From assembly GCA_007922305.1 (NCBI GenBank), contig ML677335.1:35947545-36011544 (forward strand): a DNA stretch of 64,000 nucleotides, given 5' to 3'. Below the pieces are notes generated by a model that was not told where the DNA came from, searched no databases, and was given only the letters and a program-made list of their open reading frames with translations. This document shows, piece after piece, positions 12,441 through 23,974 of this stretch (positions are counted from its first letter, which is position 1; every line of letters begins with the position of its first letter). The DNA is from Dermatemys mawii. Lineage: Eukaryota; Chordata; Testudines; Dermatemydidae. Made by a program: the position numbers and the translations under genes.

Positions 12441-13177
12441 CAGAGGTGGGAAAACTTTTTGGCCTAAGGGCCACATCTGGGTATAGAAATTGTATGGGGG
12501 CCAAGAATGCTCACGAAATGGGTTTGGGAGGGGGTGCGGGTACCAGCTGGGGGTGCGGGCTCTGGAGTGGGGCCAGAAATGAGGAGTTCAGGGTGTGTGA
12601 AGAGGCTCTGGCCTGGGGCAGGGGGTTGGGGTGTGGGTGAGGGCTATGGCTGTGGGCTCTGGGGTGGAAATTAGGGGTTGCGGGTGCAGGAGGGTTCTCC
12701 AAGCTAGAACCAAGGGGTTCAGAAGACAGAAGAGGGATTAGGGATGGGGCAGAGGGTGGAGGGGAACGGGAGGGGGTTAGGGGTGTAGGCTCTGGGCAAC
12801 GCTTACTTCAAGCGGCTCCTAGAAGCAGTGGTGTGTCCCAGTCTCCTACATGGACGTGTGGCTAGGCGGTTCTGTGCTCAATCCCATCCTCAGGCACCAC
12901 CCCTACAGCTCCCATTGGTTGTGGTTCCCGGCCAATGGGAACAGCGCGGATGGTGCTTGGTGCAGGGGATGCATGCAGAGCCCCCTGGCTGCCCCTACCC
13001 GTAGGGCCTAGAGCAGGGATGTGCCACTGCTTCTGGGAGCCACACAGAGCCTGTTCCCGGGCTGGAGCATGGAGGAGGCCAAGCCCTGGACCCCACTCCC
13101 TAGTAGGATCTAGAATGCCAGATTAAAATGTCTGAAGGGCCAGATAATTCCACCGGGCCGTAGTTTGCCCACTCCTG
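12441..13177. mobile_element. hAT non-autonomous element inserted in an older repeat
   Basis: Left end CAGAGGTGGGAAAACTTTTT and right end GTAGTTTGCCCACTCCTG are inverted repeats related to family A. The 8-bp flanks TGCTATAG (12433-12440) and TGCTACAG (13178-13185) match at 7 of 8. At 737 bp it contains GC-rich filler and no transposase. It splits the repeat that begins at 12315. Confidence 0.82.
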
Positions 13178-13333
13178 TGCTACAGTAATACAAATAATGA
13201 ATAAGCATCATGAAGGATTCCAAATGGAATCAATTTCATCAACAAGGTACTTAAATACGTGCCTAACTTTAATCTTAGATTAGGCCCATATTGAATTGAG
13301 GCCTTAATATTCACACAGCACTTTGAAGACCTA

Positions 13334-13572
13334 GGACCTTGTCTACACAGGAAAGTTTTACCAGTTACACCAATTCTGCAGTTACACTAGAATAACTGAG
13401 TTACTCCACTGAGTTTAGCTTAAACCCCTTCCTTAATGAAGGCTAAATAAAAATAAAAAGGGGGAGCACTCATACTACAATCGGGGAGAGAGGTTATACA
13501 AACATAACTACACAGGTTTACATTTACACCTTTTGGTTATACCAAAAGAACCTTTCCGATGTAAACAAGGCC
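13334..13572. mobile_element. Harbinger-like MITE with TTGTCTACAC ends
   Basis: Ends GGACCTTGTCTACACAGGAA and CCTTTCCGATGTAAACAAGGCC are long imperfect inverted repeats. Adjacent trinucleotides are CTA and TAA, close to the TWA target of PIF/Harbinger. It is 239 bp and non-coding. Confidence 0.6.
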
Positions 13573-13589
13573 TAAAGAAGGAGTATTAC

Positions 13590-14540
13590 TCAACCCATCT
13601 CTCCAAGTGGAACCGTGCTCTGTAACAGCATATTCAGTTGAAACTGAAGGGGGAGGGGCTTATTAGAATGCAATTGATTGAACTGCAGTTGGACCTGAAC
13701 ATATTAATTCACTGCTGCAAGATGTCCTTTTAATGGCCTCAAGTGGACAGGACCTCTACTTTCTAATTCATCTGGAAGGTAGCCCATCCAAACCCATCTT
13801 GGCCATATTTTGTTACTGAACCAGAGGGAAGAGTGCCACCTGTATACTGATGTCACCATCTCCTGCAGCATCTTATCTTCCTCACTCAAGTACCGGCTCA
13901 GTTGGATCCTGGTTAGCAATATCAGATCTAACAACATTACAGCTGAGCGATGTAAGAAACCCTGTCACATTTTAAATACTGTTAACAGAAGCCCTGGTGA
14001 TTTTGATGGAGTTTCATCACAGGCTCAGGAGTCTGCTGTGGGATCATTAGGGAAGGTTGTAATTGAAACCATTAGACAATAATATATACAAATTCCCTTT
14101 CATTGCATTGTTATGAGCTTTGGGAATACTGTGTGCTTGTGGAAGGGAGTGGGAAGAGACACTAAAAGAAATTGTTGTGAGAGCATCCCCATCAGTCCAG
14201 TAAAATCAATATTAAATGACTTGTAGAATTCAAAGTGGACGGTTTAAAGGGCATTGCACAGACCTGTTTCTTAAATAGCAACACTAGGGATACAGGAAAT
14301 TTTCTCCCATGTGGAACTAACTGCATCTCAACCTCCGGAGTCAAACCCTGCGACAACTTCAACTCCCAGAGAAGCCTCCCAAGGTCGCCTTCTTGAGCTT
14401 GTTTTCTCTTGATCTGCTCAGCATTTTAGAAGTTTCGAGCCGATCTTCCCTCTCCCGTTTACCTGGAGGTGGAAACTAAGCCTCACGCACACCCTCTCTC
14501 ACGCTAGGTGACCATGCAAATAAATTCCACATAGGCTCTA
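13590..14540. other. Intergenic, nothing recognised
   Basis: No feature supported. A minus-strand open frame at about 13704-13937 has no recognisable domain and is left out. Confidence 0.35.
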
Positions 14541-14549
14541 CGCACCCAG

Positions 14550-15210
14550 CCCAGCGAACATGATCGATTACAAAACCGGGGGCTGATGTACATGACCCGT
14601 GGGAATGCCCGCCCACTTCCCGGAACCCAGCAGGACCGAGTCCCGACAGGCTCGGCAGAGTAAGGAGAGAACATTGTCATTCATTGTCTAATCCGCCAGA
14701 GAGAGGGAGGAAATACTTACAAACAGAAGGCTGGGTGCAGCGTTAACAATAGGGTCGCCCCTGCCCCGGGCTACAAACGAGAATCGCTCTAAACCCGGGG
14801 AGAAATTAGCTGGTGAGAACAATTGTAACGAGCCGAAGAGCGAGAAACAACAGCACCTAAGCGCGAGTGACACAGTGACGGCGGCACGCAGGGAGGATCG
14901 GTGCACAGGAAACGAGACTCACCCAGCAGTAGCCCTGCAGCCTGCTTAGTAAGTTTCACCAACTTGGGTGAAAGGCGAGAGGCTGCCAAAGGCACAGGCG
15001 CTCCTCGCTTGGTGCCTGCCTCGGTTAGTCCATGAAAGCGGATCACGCGCGAAAAGGAACTGCTCTGCGCTCCGTAAATAATGACACCCGAGTCTGCAGG
15101 GCGGCTTTCCCTGCAAGCTCTCCAGCAGCTGCACACCACTGTACTCCTTCTTGGCAGCACAGGAAATGTACTAATGTCTATCAGGCCACGCCTCTCTTTC
15201 GCAACAGGAC
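14550..15210 (-). promoter_or_regulatory. CpG-rich island, probable promoter of an unseen gene
   Basis: CpG density rises sharply against AT-rich flanks. On the minus strand there are two good donor sites: GTAAGTATTT ending at 14720 and GTGAGTCTCG at about 14916-14925. These fit alternative first exons of a gene running left, out of or across the low-coordinate end. An open minus frame covers 14789-15160 and part of it could be coding, but I recognise no domain. Promoter function and direction are inferred. Confidence 0.45.
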
Positions 15211-16500
15211 GCGCACACAGGCAGGGTCATTTTACACAAAGGAGAACTTCCAGGGAGCGATTGCCTGAGTTTGCCTCTCTCATTCCTCCTGGATACAATT
15301 CTACCCTGGTCTCTCCATGCATCTTGGCTAGTTCCTTATGACATAATCTAGCTGCTTCCTCCCCCTCCCCCCCCCCAACCCGTGTCTCTAATGTCTTGCA
15401 GGGGGAAAGTTCATATTCTGGCCTAAATTTAACTAAGAGAAACACCCAGTACATCCAGTCACGTGCATTTTAGACACTCCCACCACTTAAGTTTTTTGTT
15501 CAGTTTAATGACTCCTCCCCCTCCACACCCACTAGTCATAATACTGAATACTTGCTATCCTGCAGACTCAAAGGGCTTTACAAATATTTGTAACACTCAG
15601 CCTGACAGTGGGCCCAGCTGTGCTTCATACACTCCAGGAGATTAATTAAGGCACACAGCCTTCCAGGTAGGCTGAGGTTATAATTAGCCCACTTCCAGAC
15701 CTGGCCCTACTCTGTCCCTTGTTTTAAAATGATTTTAAATCAGTTTTCAAAGTATTATACACAGCATTGCTACAATCCTTCTCATTTTAATCACAAGTCT
15801 TGCATTATTTGCTGTTTGCCTTCAACCGACAGCTCCTGGAGTTCTGTGACTAGATGGGAATGCCATATTGTTTGTTTTTTAAGCAAAAGCTTTTTCTAAT
15901 CCTCAAAGGCATGACAACAATAGCGTAATAATACCTCAGAGGGCCCCGGTGCAAGAATCGGTTAGGGGCCCCCTTCCCAATTCTGAAATCCAAAATTTTG
16001 CTTGCTCCCCATATCCCCATTTTCCCCATAGCCCACCAACATCCTCCTTCAATTCATAGCTCACCAGTACCTTGCCCCTAGCCCCTCACCCACTGCCAAG
16101 GGAAATGTTAGTCACTCACCCCTCCTTCCCCCTGGGGTCAGTGTTCTCCTGCCCCATCCCAGCCTACAGGCAGCTGTTCCCATCACCTGATCCACCCTGT
16201 CAAAATACCAGCCAAATTTGAGTGATGAGTGGCATCACAGCCTGGCACATTGGAGTCAAAGCTCCACCCAGGTTTGGCCCAGCTGCCCCTCCATCATGGT
16301 GCAAACCTGAATGGCACTACAACCCCATGTGTCAAGTTGCAAGTCACTCACATTTGGCTCAGCTGCCTCCTCTGCAATGATGGGAGTGGGCAGCAGGTCC
16401 AACTTTGAGCGAGTAGTTTTGCAGCCGTGTGTGTGCCAGATGAAATGCCAGAATGTTATTCCATTCCCTAACCACCTTGGGGGGTCAGGTTCAACTGCAC
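15211..16500. other. Intergenic, old repeats
   Basis: About 15524-15720 resembles a SINE tail read on the minus strand (TTTGTAAAGCCCTTTGAGTC in reverse). The stretch 15935-16250 is C-rich and unassigned. No gene seen. Confidence 0.35.
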
Positions 16501-16507
16501 CATTGTA

Positions 16508-16877
16508 CAGTGGAACCTCCGAGTTATGAACACCAGAGTTACTAACTGACCGGTCAATCACACTCCTCAGTTGGAAGCAAAGTACACAATCAAGCAACAG
16601 CAGAGACCAAAAAAAAAAAAAAAGGGGGGGGGAAGGAAGTGCTGTGTTAAATGTAAACTACTAAAAAAAATAGAGAGTAAGGGAAATAAAAAATTGAAAA
16701 GGTAAGAAAACTGTTTCTGTGCTTGTTTCATTTAAATTAAAATGTTTAAAACAGCATTTTTCTTTTGCATAGTAAATTATCAAAGCTGTATTAAGTCAAT
16801 GTTCAGTGGTAAATTTTTGAAAGAGCCATAACATTTTGTTCAGTTATGAAGGTGTTTTTAACTCTGAGGTTCTACTG
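16508..16877. mobile_element. Tigger/pogo-like MITE
   Basis: Flanked by TA (16506-16507 and 16878-16879). Ends CAGTGGAACCTCCGAGTTAT and TTAACTCTGAGGTTCTACTG form a terminal inverted repeat of about 27 bp. The CAGTRGAACCTC start matches what is known of Tigger elements. The 370-bp interior is AT-rich, has an A-run followed by a G-run at 16610-16632, and no transposase. Confidence 0.8.
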
Positions 16878-17680
16878 TAGCTACATCACAATGGAGTAAA
16901 GCTTGAAAACATTTAACTGAGGACATGCTAAAGGCTCAGCAACCAGCAAGCAAAGAAAAAGAATCCAAGAGCACATTTTTTAAAAAAGTCTTGTGATTTT
17001 TAAATCAATCAATCTTCTGCTTGTGGGGGATGACTAATTCATGGATTCTGAACACTTGCAATTGGCAATAATGTTAAGAGAGATGAGTGTAATCATATAG
17101 TCTGGTTTTCTGGGAACATCCCCAAGTAAGGAGATTTACTCAGTGTTCTGACTGTGTTTATGAAAAACAGATCCCTGTCCCTACCAGTCCTTGAACCTGG
17201 CTATCATTAGATTGCTGCACTGAGCTCCTGCACATCGATATCTCTGCTGGTCACTGGGCACAGCTACTCCCTGACAGTTACTGCTCAGCTATTCAGGGAG
17301 CACCAATAACTTGGCTCTCGTGGGTGAATAGTACGCTGGAGCCTCCTGGCCCACAGAGTCTCTGCTGGGTGATATTAGCAGGAATCCCCAGCACAATGGC
17401 TCTTAGAATTAACACACCAGAGATACAAGGTGCAGTTTCCACCCTTCAGAGCTTTTTCAGACTCTCTGCAGACTGAAGCAGACAGCACTGCTTCAGTTAT
17501 GCTCGGTTCATTTTTTCAAGCGTTTCTTCACAACCTGAGGACTGCAAACTTAAATAATAAAAAGCTGAGAGTCTGCTGTGATTCCATGCTTCCTTGAGCT
17601 GGAGCCTGAGGCACAGGCCTTATGGTGTCTGTGTCTTCGTGTGGTCCTGTTGAGTGGTTCTGCAGTGAGGAAAAGAGAGC

Positions 17681-17808
17681 TAGTGGTTCTTAACCTATTT
17701 ACCATTGTGAACTGCAGCCAGTACCATCTATATGGCCCTGAGGATGTCACATGGGCTGCAGCTCTGTGCTGATTGGGCCGCAAGCAGGCAGCATGTTGAG
17801 AACCACTG
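17681..17808. mobile_element. Decayed hAT MITE, GTGGTTCTTAA family
   Basis: Ends TAGTGGTTCTTAACC and TGTTGAGAACCACTG are inverted repeats of the same type as the element at 60670. No target duplication survives that I can see. 128 bp. Confidence 0.6.
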
Positions 17809-17809
17809 C

Positions 17810-20800
17810 CTGAGTATTGCAGGATGCAGTGCTGGCCATTGGTGCCTTCTTCTCTCCAAGATGCCTCTTCCTCTTTAACAGTGTAGAAAGTTGGGTGAGA
17901 AATACATTGTCACCCTCACACCACTCCTCTCTATACTGATGTTAGGTCAGCAGCTTTTCTAATCTCTACCCATGCCCTTTGCCTGTGGACACCCATCTCT
18001 CCTACCACCAACATCCCAGACTTTCATGTGAAATGAGCTGATCAACAAGGGGGGGAAAGGTCGCTATTATACTGTATGCAGGGGACATTAAAGGTGAAAA
18101 TATACCCCATTCTAAGAGTGGGGATTACTGCAGTGGTCACTCTTAAAATGTTTCAGTTGCCTCTGCCACTAACCAATCAACGTTCCCTTTATATTCACAA
18201 TATCCTCTTGTTATAAAGTTTAAATAGTATCTCCTCTGTTGCCGTAATTGTAACTGCAAAGGCAAACTTGTAAAGTCTGTAAAGATTTGCTTGGCCAAGG
18301 CTTCAATTCTCTCACTACAAAGAAGATGCTGAATTGGAAAATAAGACTGACAGAGATGCAAACTGTCAGGTTTACACATAGCTCATCAACACTGTTTCTT
18401 GTGGCCATCACAAAACGTTTCCTAACATTAATGAGGGACCAGGAGGAGTTGCTGGCATGGGATGCAGGGACCACAGCTGTTCACTAGTCCCTGCAACTGA
18501 GGACATTATTGCTATTATAGAATGCATTTCTACTGCTTCTCCCAACTGAAGTACGTATTCATAGGGGTGGAAAGTTCTATTGCCACCAGGATGTGTCACT
18601 GTTCGCAAGCAGTTTCACCTGAGATTGTGATGCGTGACTGCAAGCTTCACTGATTAGAAAAGTTATAGGCAACAAGAGACATAAAAGGGGATGAAACATA
18701 TGACAAGATTCTGAGAGTTTAAAACTATCTCAGATAATAAGACTACAAGAAAACAATCAAAAGCTAGGGAGATAAAGATTTAGATATTCTTGCCCTTTTT
18801 AAGCCACTAGCCTAAACTGTAGCCCAAGCAGCCAGTAGGATTAGACTGGACCATTTATTCCAGCTAGTTCCCATTGTAACTGCTATTTCACATTTCTCCA
18901 TATTTTCCCCCACCACATCTTCCTATAGCATTTCCAGTTGGGCGGTGCATGTACTGGCTCATCCACTAAAATAGTCTCAGCTGTAACAGGCAGTCTACTA
19001 CGGGAAGTGATTGAGGAACATTCATTCTCACTATTCAAGAAGCAGCTTTATAAAGCATTAGCGTGGGAATGAGAGTGAATCTATTATCTTCAGTCCACAC
19101 GGATTGAACCACTGTCATTCCCACTGTTTTATCAAGCGTCTTCTCTAGTTCTGTTAAATTAGAAATTTCCTCCCAAGCCCATTTTTATAAATGCATATAT
19201 ACGGTGTATTTATAAAATGGCCAGACTGTACCATTCCTCTCATTAGACCCATCCCAAATCTCCCATATTAGGAAAGTAGAATGTACATAACTGTAAAAAT
19301 GACAGAATAGCTGTCTTTCAGCTGCTTCTGTTCTGTCTTTTCTAACAGGTTTCTTCTAGCCCAGTAGGAATCCACGGTGTTCAATTACTGGTACATTTAT
19401 TTACTATGCAAATTCTTTGCAGTACCCTTTTAGCACTGACCTTCCTTGAGACTGGAGAAGCAGTGACATCCAGTGGTGAAACTATACAGAGTAGATTTCC
19501 TTGTATGTCTGCCTTAAAATGCTCTCATTTTGTAAGAAATAAATCTGAAAAACGCCAGGAGGATTCCTTGGAATTCTCCTCTTCTTTTTACACAAGCTTG
19601 TAAATAGCACCAACTGCAGGTGGTCTCACAGCAAGGAGAATATATAACTGACAAAGTGAAACAAAAAACACAGCATAGAAAGTAAAACAGAAAAGACCCT
19701 GTCATGTAGATAGTTTACTAGATGACTTAAAGGGACACTGTAAACCTGAGATCTATATCAATATTTTTAAAAGAATGAGTTAAAAGCAGTTTCAGCTACT
19801 AACATCTGCCCTCAAGTATTCCTGCTAATTTGGTGATTTCACAACAGTATCTTGTTTAGAAGGGTGTTCTCATGTTTGTGTGGGGAGAAAGAAAAAAACA
19901 ACCCGCTCCCATCCCCAGACAAGGGGAAATACGATATAGTGAAACAGATGTTACACACATTGCTTTCTTTCACAAACACAGAGTAAACCAACTGAAAAAC
20001 CAGAATTTGCTTTCTGATCTCTTCTAGTTATAGTCATTTTACCACAGATCTTACTTGTAACTAAAGTAGGTAAATAATTTCCAGACCAAAGTGATTTAAA
20101 AGCTGAGGATGCCTCTTTAAAGGAGTCAGTAAGATTTTGTGTACCTATTTATTTAAAAGAGAGCAGAACAAATGAAATAAGTGTAAGCAGCTGAGCCAGC
20201 AGGTGTCACTGATGATGCACAGCAACGATCAACACAGCAGCTAATCACAATGAGCAAAAATACAGTGAACTTTTACATTCAAGTAAAGAATATTGTGATA
20301 AAGCAGCTTGTCAGACAACTCCTCCCCCGCCCACACACTGCAGTGAGGCAGATTCACCAGGTGCTCTGTTATCACTCCAAGTAGATTTTGTTTTTCCTTC
20401 ACATTCTCAAGATCACTTGCATTATCTCCTAGAGACTGTCTGCTTCACACACTATATCCAAATTCCTATTAACTTTCCCTCCCAACCTATTCCATTTCTC
20501 TCTCAGTCCAGGAGCTCTCACTAGATTTTTTTTCAGTCCCACTCTCTCTCCAGTATTGCCGCATGTTCAAAAAAAGACAGGTCAAGCCCCCAAAAGTCTC
20601 ACGCTTGGTTTAAAAACCATGGGGTTTTAAGATTTTTTTTTAATACTACATTTGGAGTTTTTTTGCCTTTGAACCTTTAGGGTTTGCAGAGAAGACCCCA
20701 AAACTGTAACCAGGAGAAACTAGAAACTTGCATTTTAGAAGACCAAAAGAAAACTGAGATGTTGATACAACCAAATGCCTTGAAAATCTCAGGCTTCAAG

Positions 20801-21380
20801 CAAAACCCCACATCTCACCAGAGTTGGTAGCACGGCACTGTAACTGCTCATGTCCAACTGTCGCGGAACACTCTCCCTTCTCTGGCCAGAGGCATCACCT
20901 GACTAGTCTATGTGTTGTGTCCGACCTGAGTGCAAGAGGGCCCAGCAGCCCATAGGGGTGACTCCAGTCCTTGATAAAGCAGCTGAAGCATTGCACAGGG
21001 CCTTTTGAGAGGCATAGTCATAGATCAGCCTGGTTAAACAGCGTAAAGGGATACATATAATGCCCTTTATGCAATGGCTAAGCATTTTAAACCTGAAGTG
21101 GGAGAGCATGAAAGCTGGCTTCCTGCCTAAGTTTCCTTAGCCCCACTGGATGGCAGAAGAAATGGATGAAAGTGTAACCATGACTTCGATGGGTCATGCA
21201 GGGGCTGAATCTGCAAGCTCTTGATCTAAAAGCATGACCCCTCTGCCAAGAGAGCTAGAAGAAGGTCCATTACGTTGAGACCAAACAGCTGAGTTAAAAC
21301 CTCTTACATGGGGGAGGGCCATAGGCCCATGTTCTGGCAGTATGGGATACGAAAGCACTGGAGTTTTTCAGCACCCCACA
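17810..21380. other. Intergenic, nothing well bounded
   Basis: Long non-coding stretch. A block near 20560-20860 with AAACCATGGGGTTTTAAGAT looks repeat-like but I cannot set its ends. No exon or RNA gene is supported. Confidence 0.35.
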
Positions 21381-21384
21381 ATAA

Positions 21385-21655
21385 GAGTTTATCTACACAC
21401 AAAATGTAACCTTTTAACTATATAAATACATTAAAATGGTACAACCCTCCCAGTATGGATTTCGTTATAGTGGTATGAAGTTACTTATACCAGCATAATA
21501 TATCTCTGTAAATTATACTGCTATAGCTTAGTCCCATAAGGGACTTTTATGTTGATCTAACTCCCTCTAGAGGCTGAACTGGTTTAACTATTTCAGTAAC
21601 AAACACACACAAACTGAAAGAGTTAAATCTGTGCATAAACAGAGTGTAGACCAAC
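21385..21655. mobile_element. Degenerate Harbinger-like MITE
   Basis: Left end GAGTTTATCTACACACAAAA and right end CAGAGTGTAGACCAACCTAA are a decayed inverted repeat of the TCTACAC type. Target duplication not resolved. Confidence 0.4.
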
Positions 21656-22483
21656 CTAAGATGTAGGAGAAACTAGGGCAATTTCCTGAAGAAAGGCAGA
21701 GAAATGGACAAGACCAGTTTGCTCATTCTGCAGGAGGCTGACGAGGGCTAAGAGTAAGCTGTTTGTGGACAGATATTTACATGACATTATAATAGACTCA
21801 AATCAGAGATGGGCTGCTGTTCGAACAATATCACTGCCTCCATCCTAAGCATCCACACAGCCTTTTTAAATTGGGGACTGTGTGCAAAAAGTACATCACA
21901 GCCTCCATTAATGACCTCACCTTTCAGACAGAGTAAGGTCAAATGAAATGACCAGCTGATGTACAAGCTGTGCTGCATTTGGACCCCACATTAAGAATAG
22001 AAAAAACAAATTTCAAAATGATGGCTGTAAGCAAGAGATGGACTTGAAATCAAATGTCTTAGTAAACATGTGGGTACTAAATTTTAAATGCCATAGGCTC
22101 ACGTACATCCTCTTCACAGAGGAAAAACAAAAAGGTGGGTACGGACAGAGGTTTAGTCAAAATAGTTCTCTCTCTCTCTCTGGCCAGAAGTATTTTAAAA
22201 ATAAAGAGTCCAGAACAGTGTCATTTAAACACTGAGAGTTTTAAATAACTTAGATATGCTAATACTAATCTACAGTGGTTGCAAAATTTTAGACTTCTTT
22301 GAAATTGCCTTTTTTAGCTGCCACAAATAGACAAGAAGAGATCTCTCTCCACTGAGTTGAGAATACACTAAAAGAAGAAACACTGACATAAAGGTAGCAA
22401 GAGTGACATGTGCCACAGCCAAATTTAAGGCTCTGTTTTCAGAGCTGTTAAGTATCCACTCCTCCATGAAAATCAATGGAGTT

Positions 22484-22996
22484 AGGGTTCATAGATATTA
22501 AGGTCAGAAAGGATCATTATGATTATCTAGTCCCGGGGTTCTCAGACTGGTGATTAGGACTTCTTGTGGGGTCACAAGGTTATAACCAGGAGAGGGGAGT
22601 TGTGAGCTGTCAGACTTTGCCCAGATTTTGCCTCCAGCATTTATAATTGTGTTAAAGTATTTTTAATTTATTAGGGAGCTTGCACTCAGACACTTGCTAT
22701 GTGAAAGGGTTCACCAGTACCAAAGTTTGAGAAGCACTGTTCTAGTCCAACCTTATGCATAAACTCAAGACATAGAACTGAACTCAGTAATTTTTGCATC
22801 AACTTGTGGCTGGGCGACAGCTTTTCTTTTAGAGAGAGAGACCTAGTTTTAATTCAAAAGACTTCAAGTGACGGATAATCTGCCAGATCCCTTGCTAATA
22901 TGTTCTGATTATTAATTGCCCTCCGTTAAAATTTTCCACTTTGAGCGCTCAGTACCTCTGAAAAACTCAAGCCCTTCGTTTCCCCAAAGGCAATTA
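22484..22996 (-). mobile_element. CR1-like LINE 3' region, antisense, split by a hAT
   Basis: Reads TTCATAGATATTAAGGTCAG, then CATTATGATTATCTAGTC, and resumes at 22748 with CAACCTTATGCATAAACTC. This is the look of a CR1-type 3' end in reverse orientation. The piece 22533-22739 is a later hAT insertion. The family call is from memory of sauropsid repeats. Confidence 0.5.
22533..22739. mobile_element. hAT MITE inside the CR1-like repeat
   Basis: Ends CCGGGGTTCTCAGACTGGTG and AAAGTTTGAGAAGCACTG are inverted repeats. Flanks ATCTAGTC (22525-22532) and TTCTAGTC (22740-22747) match at 7 of 8. 207 bp, non-coding. Confidence 0.78.
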
Positions 22997-23527
22997 ATTC
23001 CTTCCCCCAGATCAGGCCTTTTAACAACATGCAGCTAGATCTAGTATTTGGCTGTATCTGGTATTCTCTCACATGATCTGAATGTGTAATGGCAGGCCCA
23101 TCTCCCTATATTACAGGAGAGAATGCCAGCAGCCCTCTCACAGTGTTGACATGTTTCACTCTCTTGCTGATATGCACTTATTCTCTGCTGCATTTAGAAA
23201 CCTTATTTCACATATTACTGGGCACGTCCCACCTTGTCGTCATTATCACCACCTTTTAAATATATCCAATGCTAACTTTTAATTTTACTTACAAAACAGA
23301 ATATGAAGCATATAAGGCTTCAAACAAAGCCAATGGCAGAACTACCACTGAACTCAAAGAGAGCAGGATTGGACCCTGTAGGTAAAAACTGTAGCAATCA
23401 GATGCGTTTCTAAGATTCTCAGCATGAGCAGAAACTGGACAAGTTTTAGACTCCCATCAACACAGAGGCTTCTAGTATTTTAATAAAATTAGAAATCTGA
23501 AGGTCAAGACATTTCATTTACATAATT

Positions 23528-23533
23528 TTTATT
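23528..23533 (-). terminator. Candidate polyadenylation signal of the PRXL2A-like gene
   Basis: AATAAA on the minus strand, about 335 bp beyond the stop codon at 23867. It is the first plain AATAAA I found in that direction, in AT-rich sequence. Use of the site is inferred. Confidence 0.35.
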
Positions 23534-23866
23534 ATCTTTCAACCTCACTTACTCCTGCCTTATCGAAGTCCTACTCCCCAGGCACCCGGATATTCTCTTA
23601 TTTTCCTGGTTAGGCCTTAAGATTTTGGGCCCAGCTTTTCATTAATGCGCTAAGGGACAAAAAACTAGCAGAAACAGTGGGTGCCTAAGGGGCTACAAAG
23701 CACAAACAAGTCAGCTACCATCAAAGAGGTTGTTCATTTGTTGATTAATTTCAGAGAGAATCCTCCAGCTGAGCTATTACTGAATTGTCTAAGAAAGCAA
23801 TTACATTGCATGTTCACATATAGACATGTTCTACATTTTCAAGCCAAGACTGAACATGCGTAACTA

Positions 23867-23974
23867 TTATTCAGTATCTGCAGCTTGTGGTTTTATCTTC
23901 TCGGCAGCTTCAAGGACCGACTGAAGGCTCACTTTGTCTCCAAATTCTCTCTCTCGATGCTCCAAGAGAACACC
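23867..23974 (-). CDS. PRXL2A: PRXL2A-like coding exon 5 with stop
   Basis: Acceptor CTCTCATTAG precedes 23974. 35 codons plus TAA at 23867-23869. Encodes GVLLEHREREFGDKVSLQSV and ends in ADTE. The 3' UTR follows toward lower coordinates. Confidence 0.92.
   Translation of the reverse strand, partial: GVLLEHREREFGDKVSLQSVLEAAEKIKPQAADTE

Noticed and set aside
13704..13937. Minus-strand open frame as a coding exon for the gene starting at the 14.5-15.2 kb island
   Set aside because: No matching splice sites and no recognisable family.
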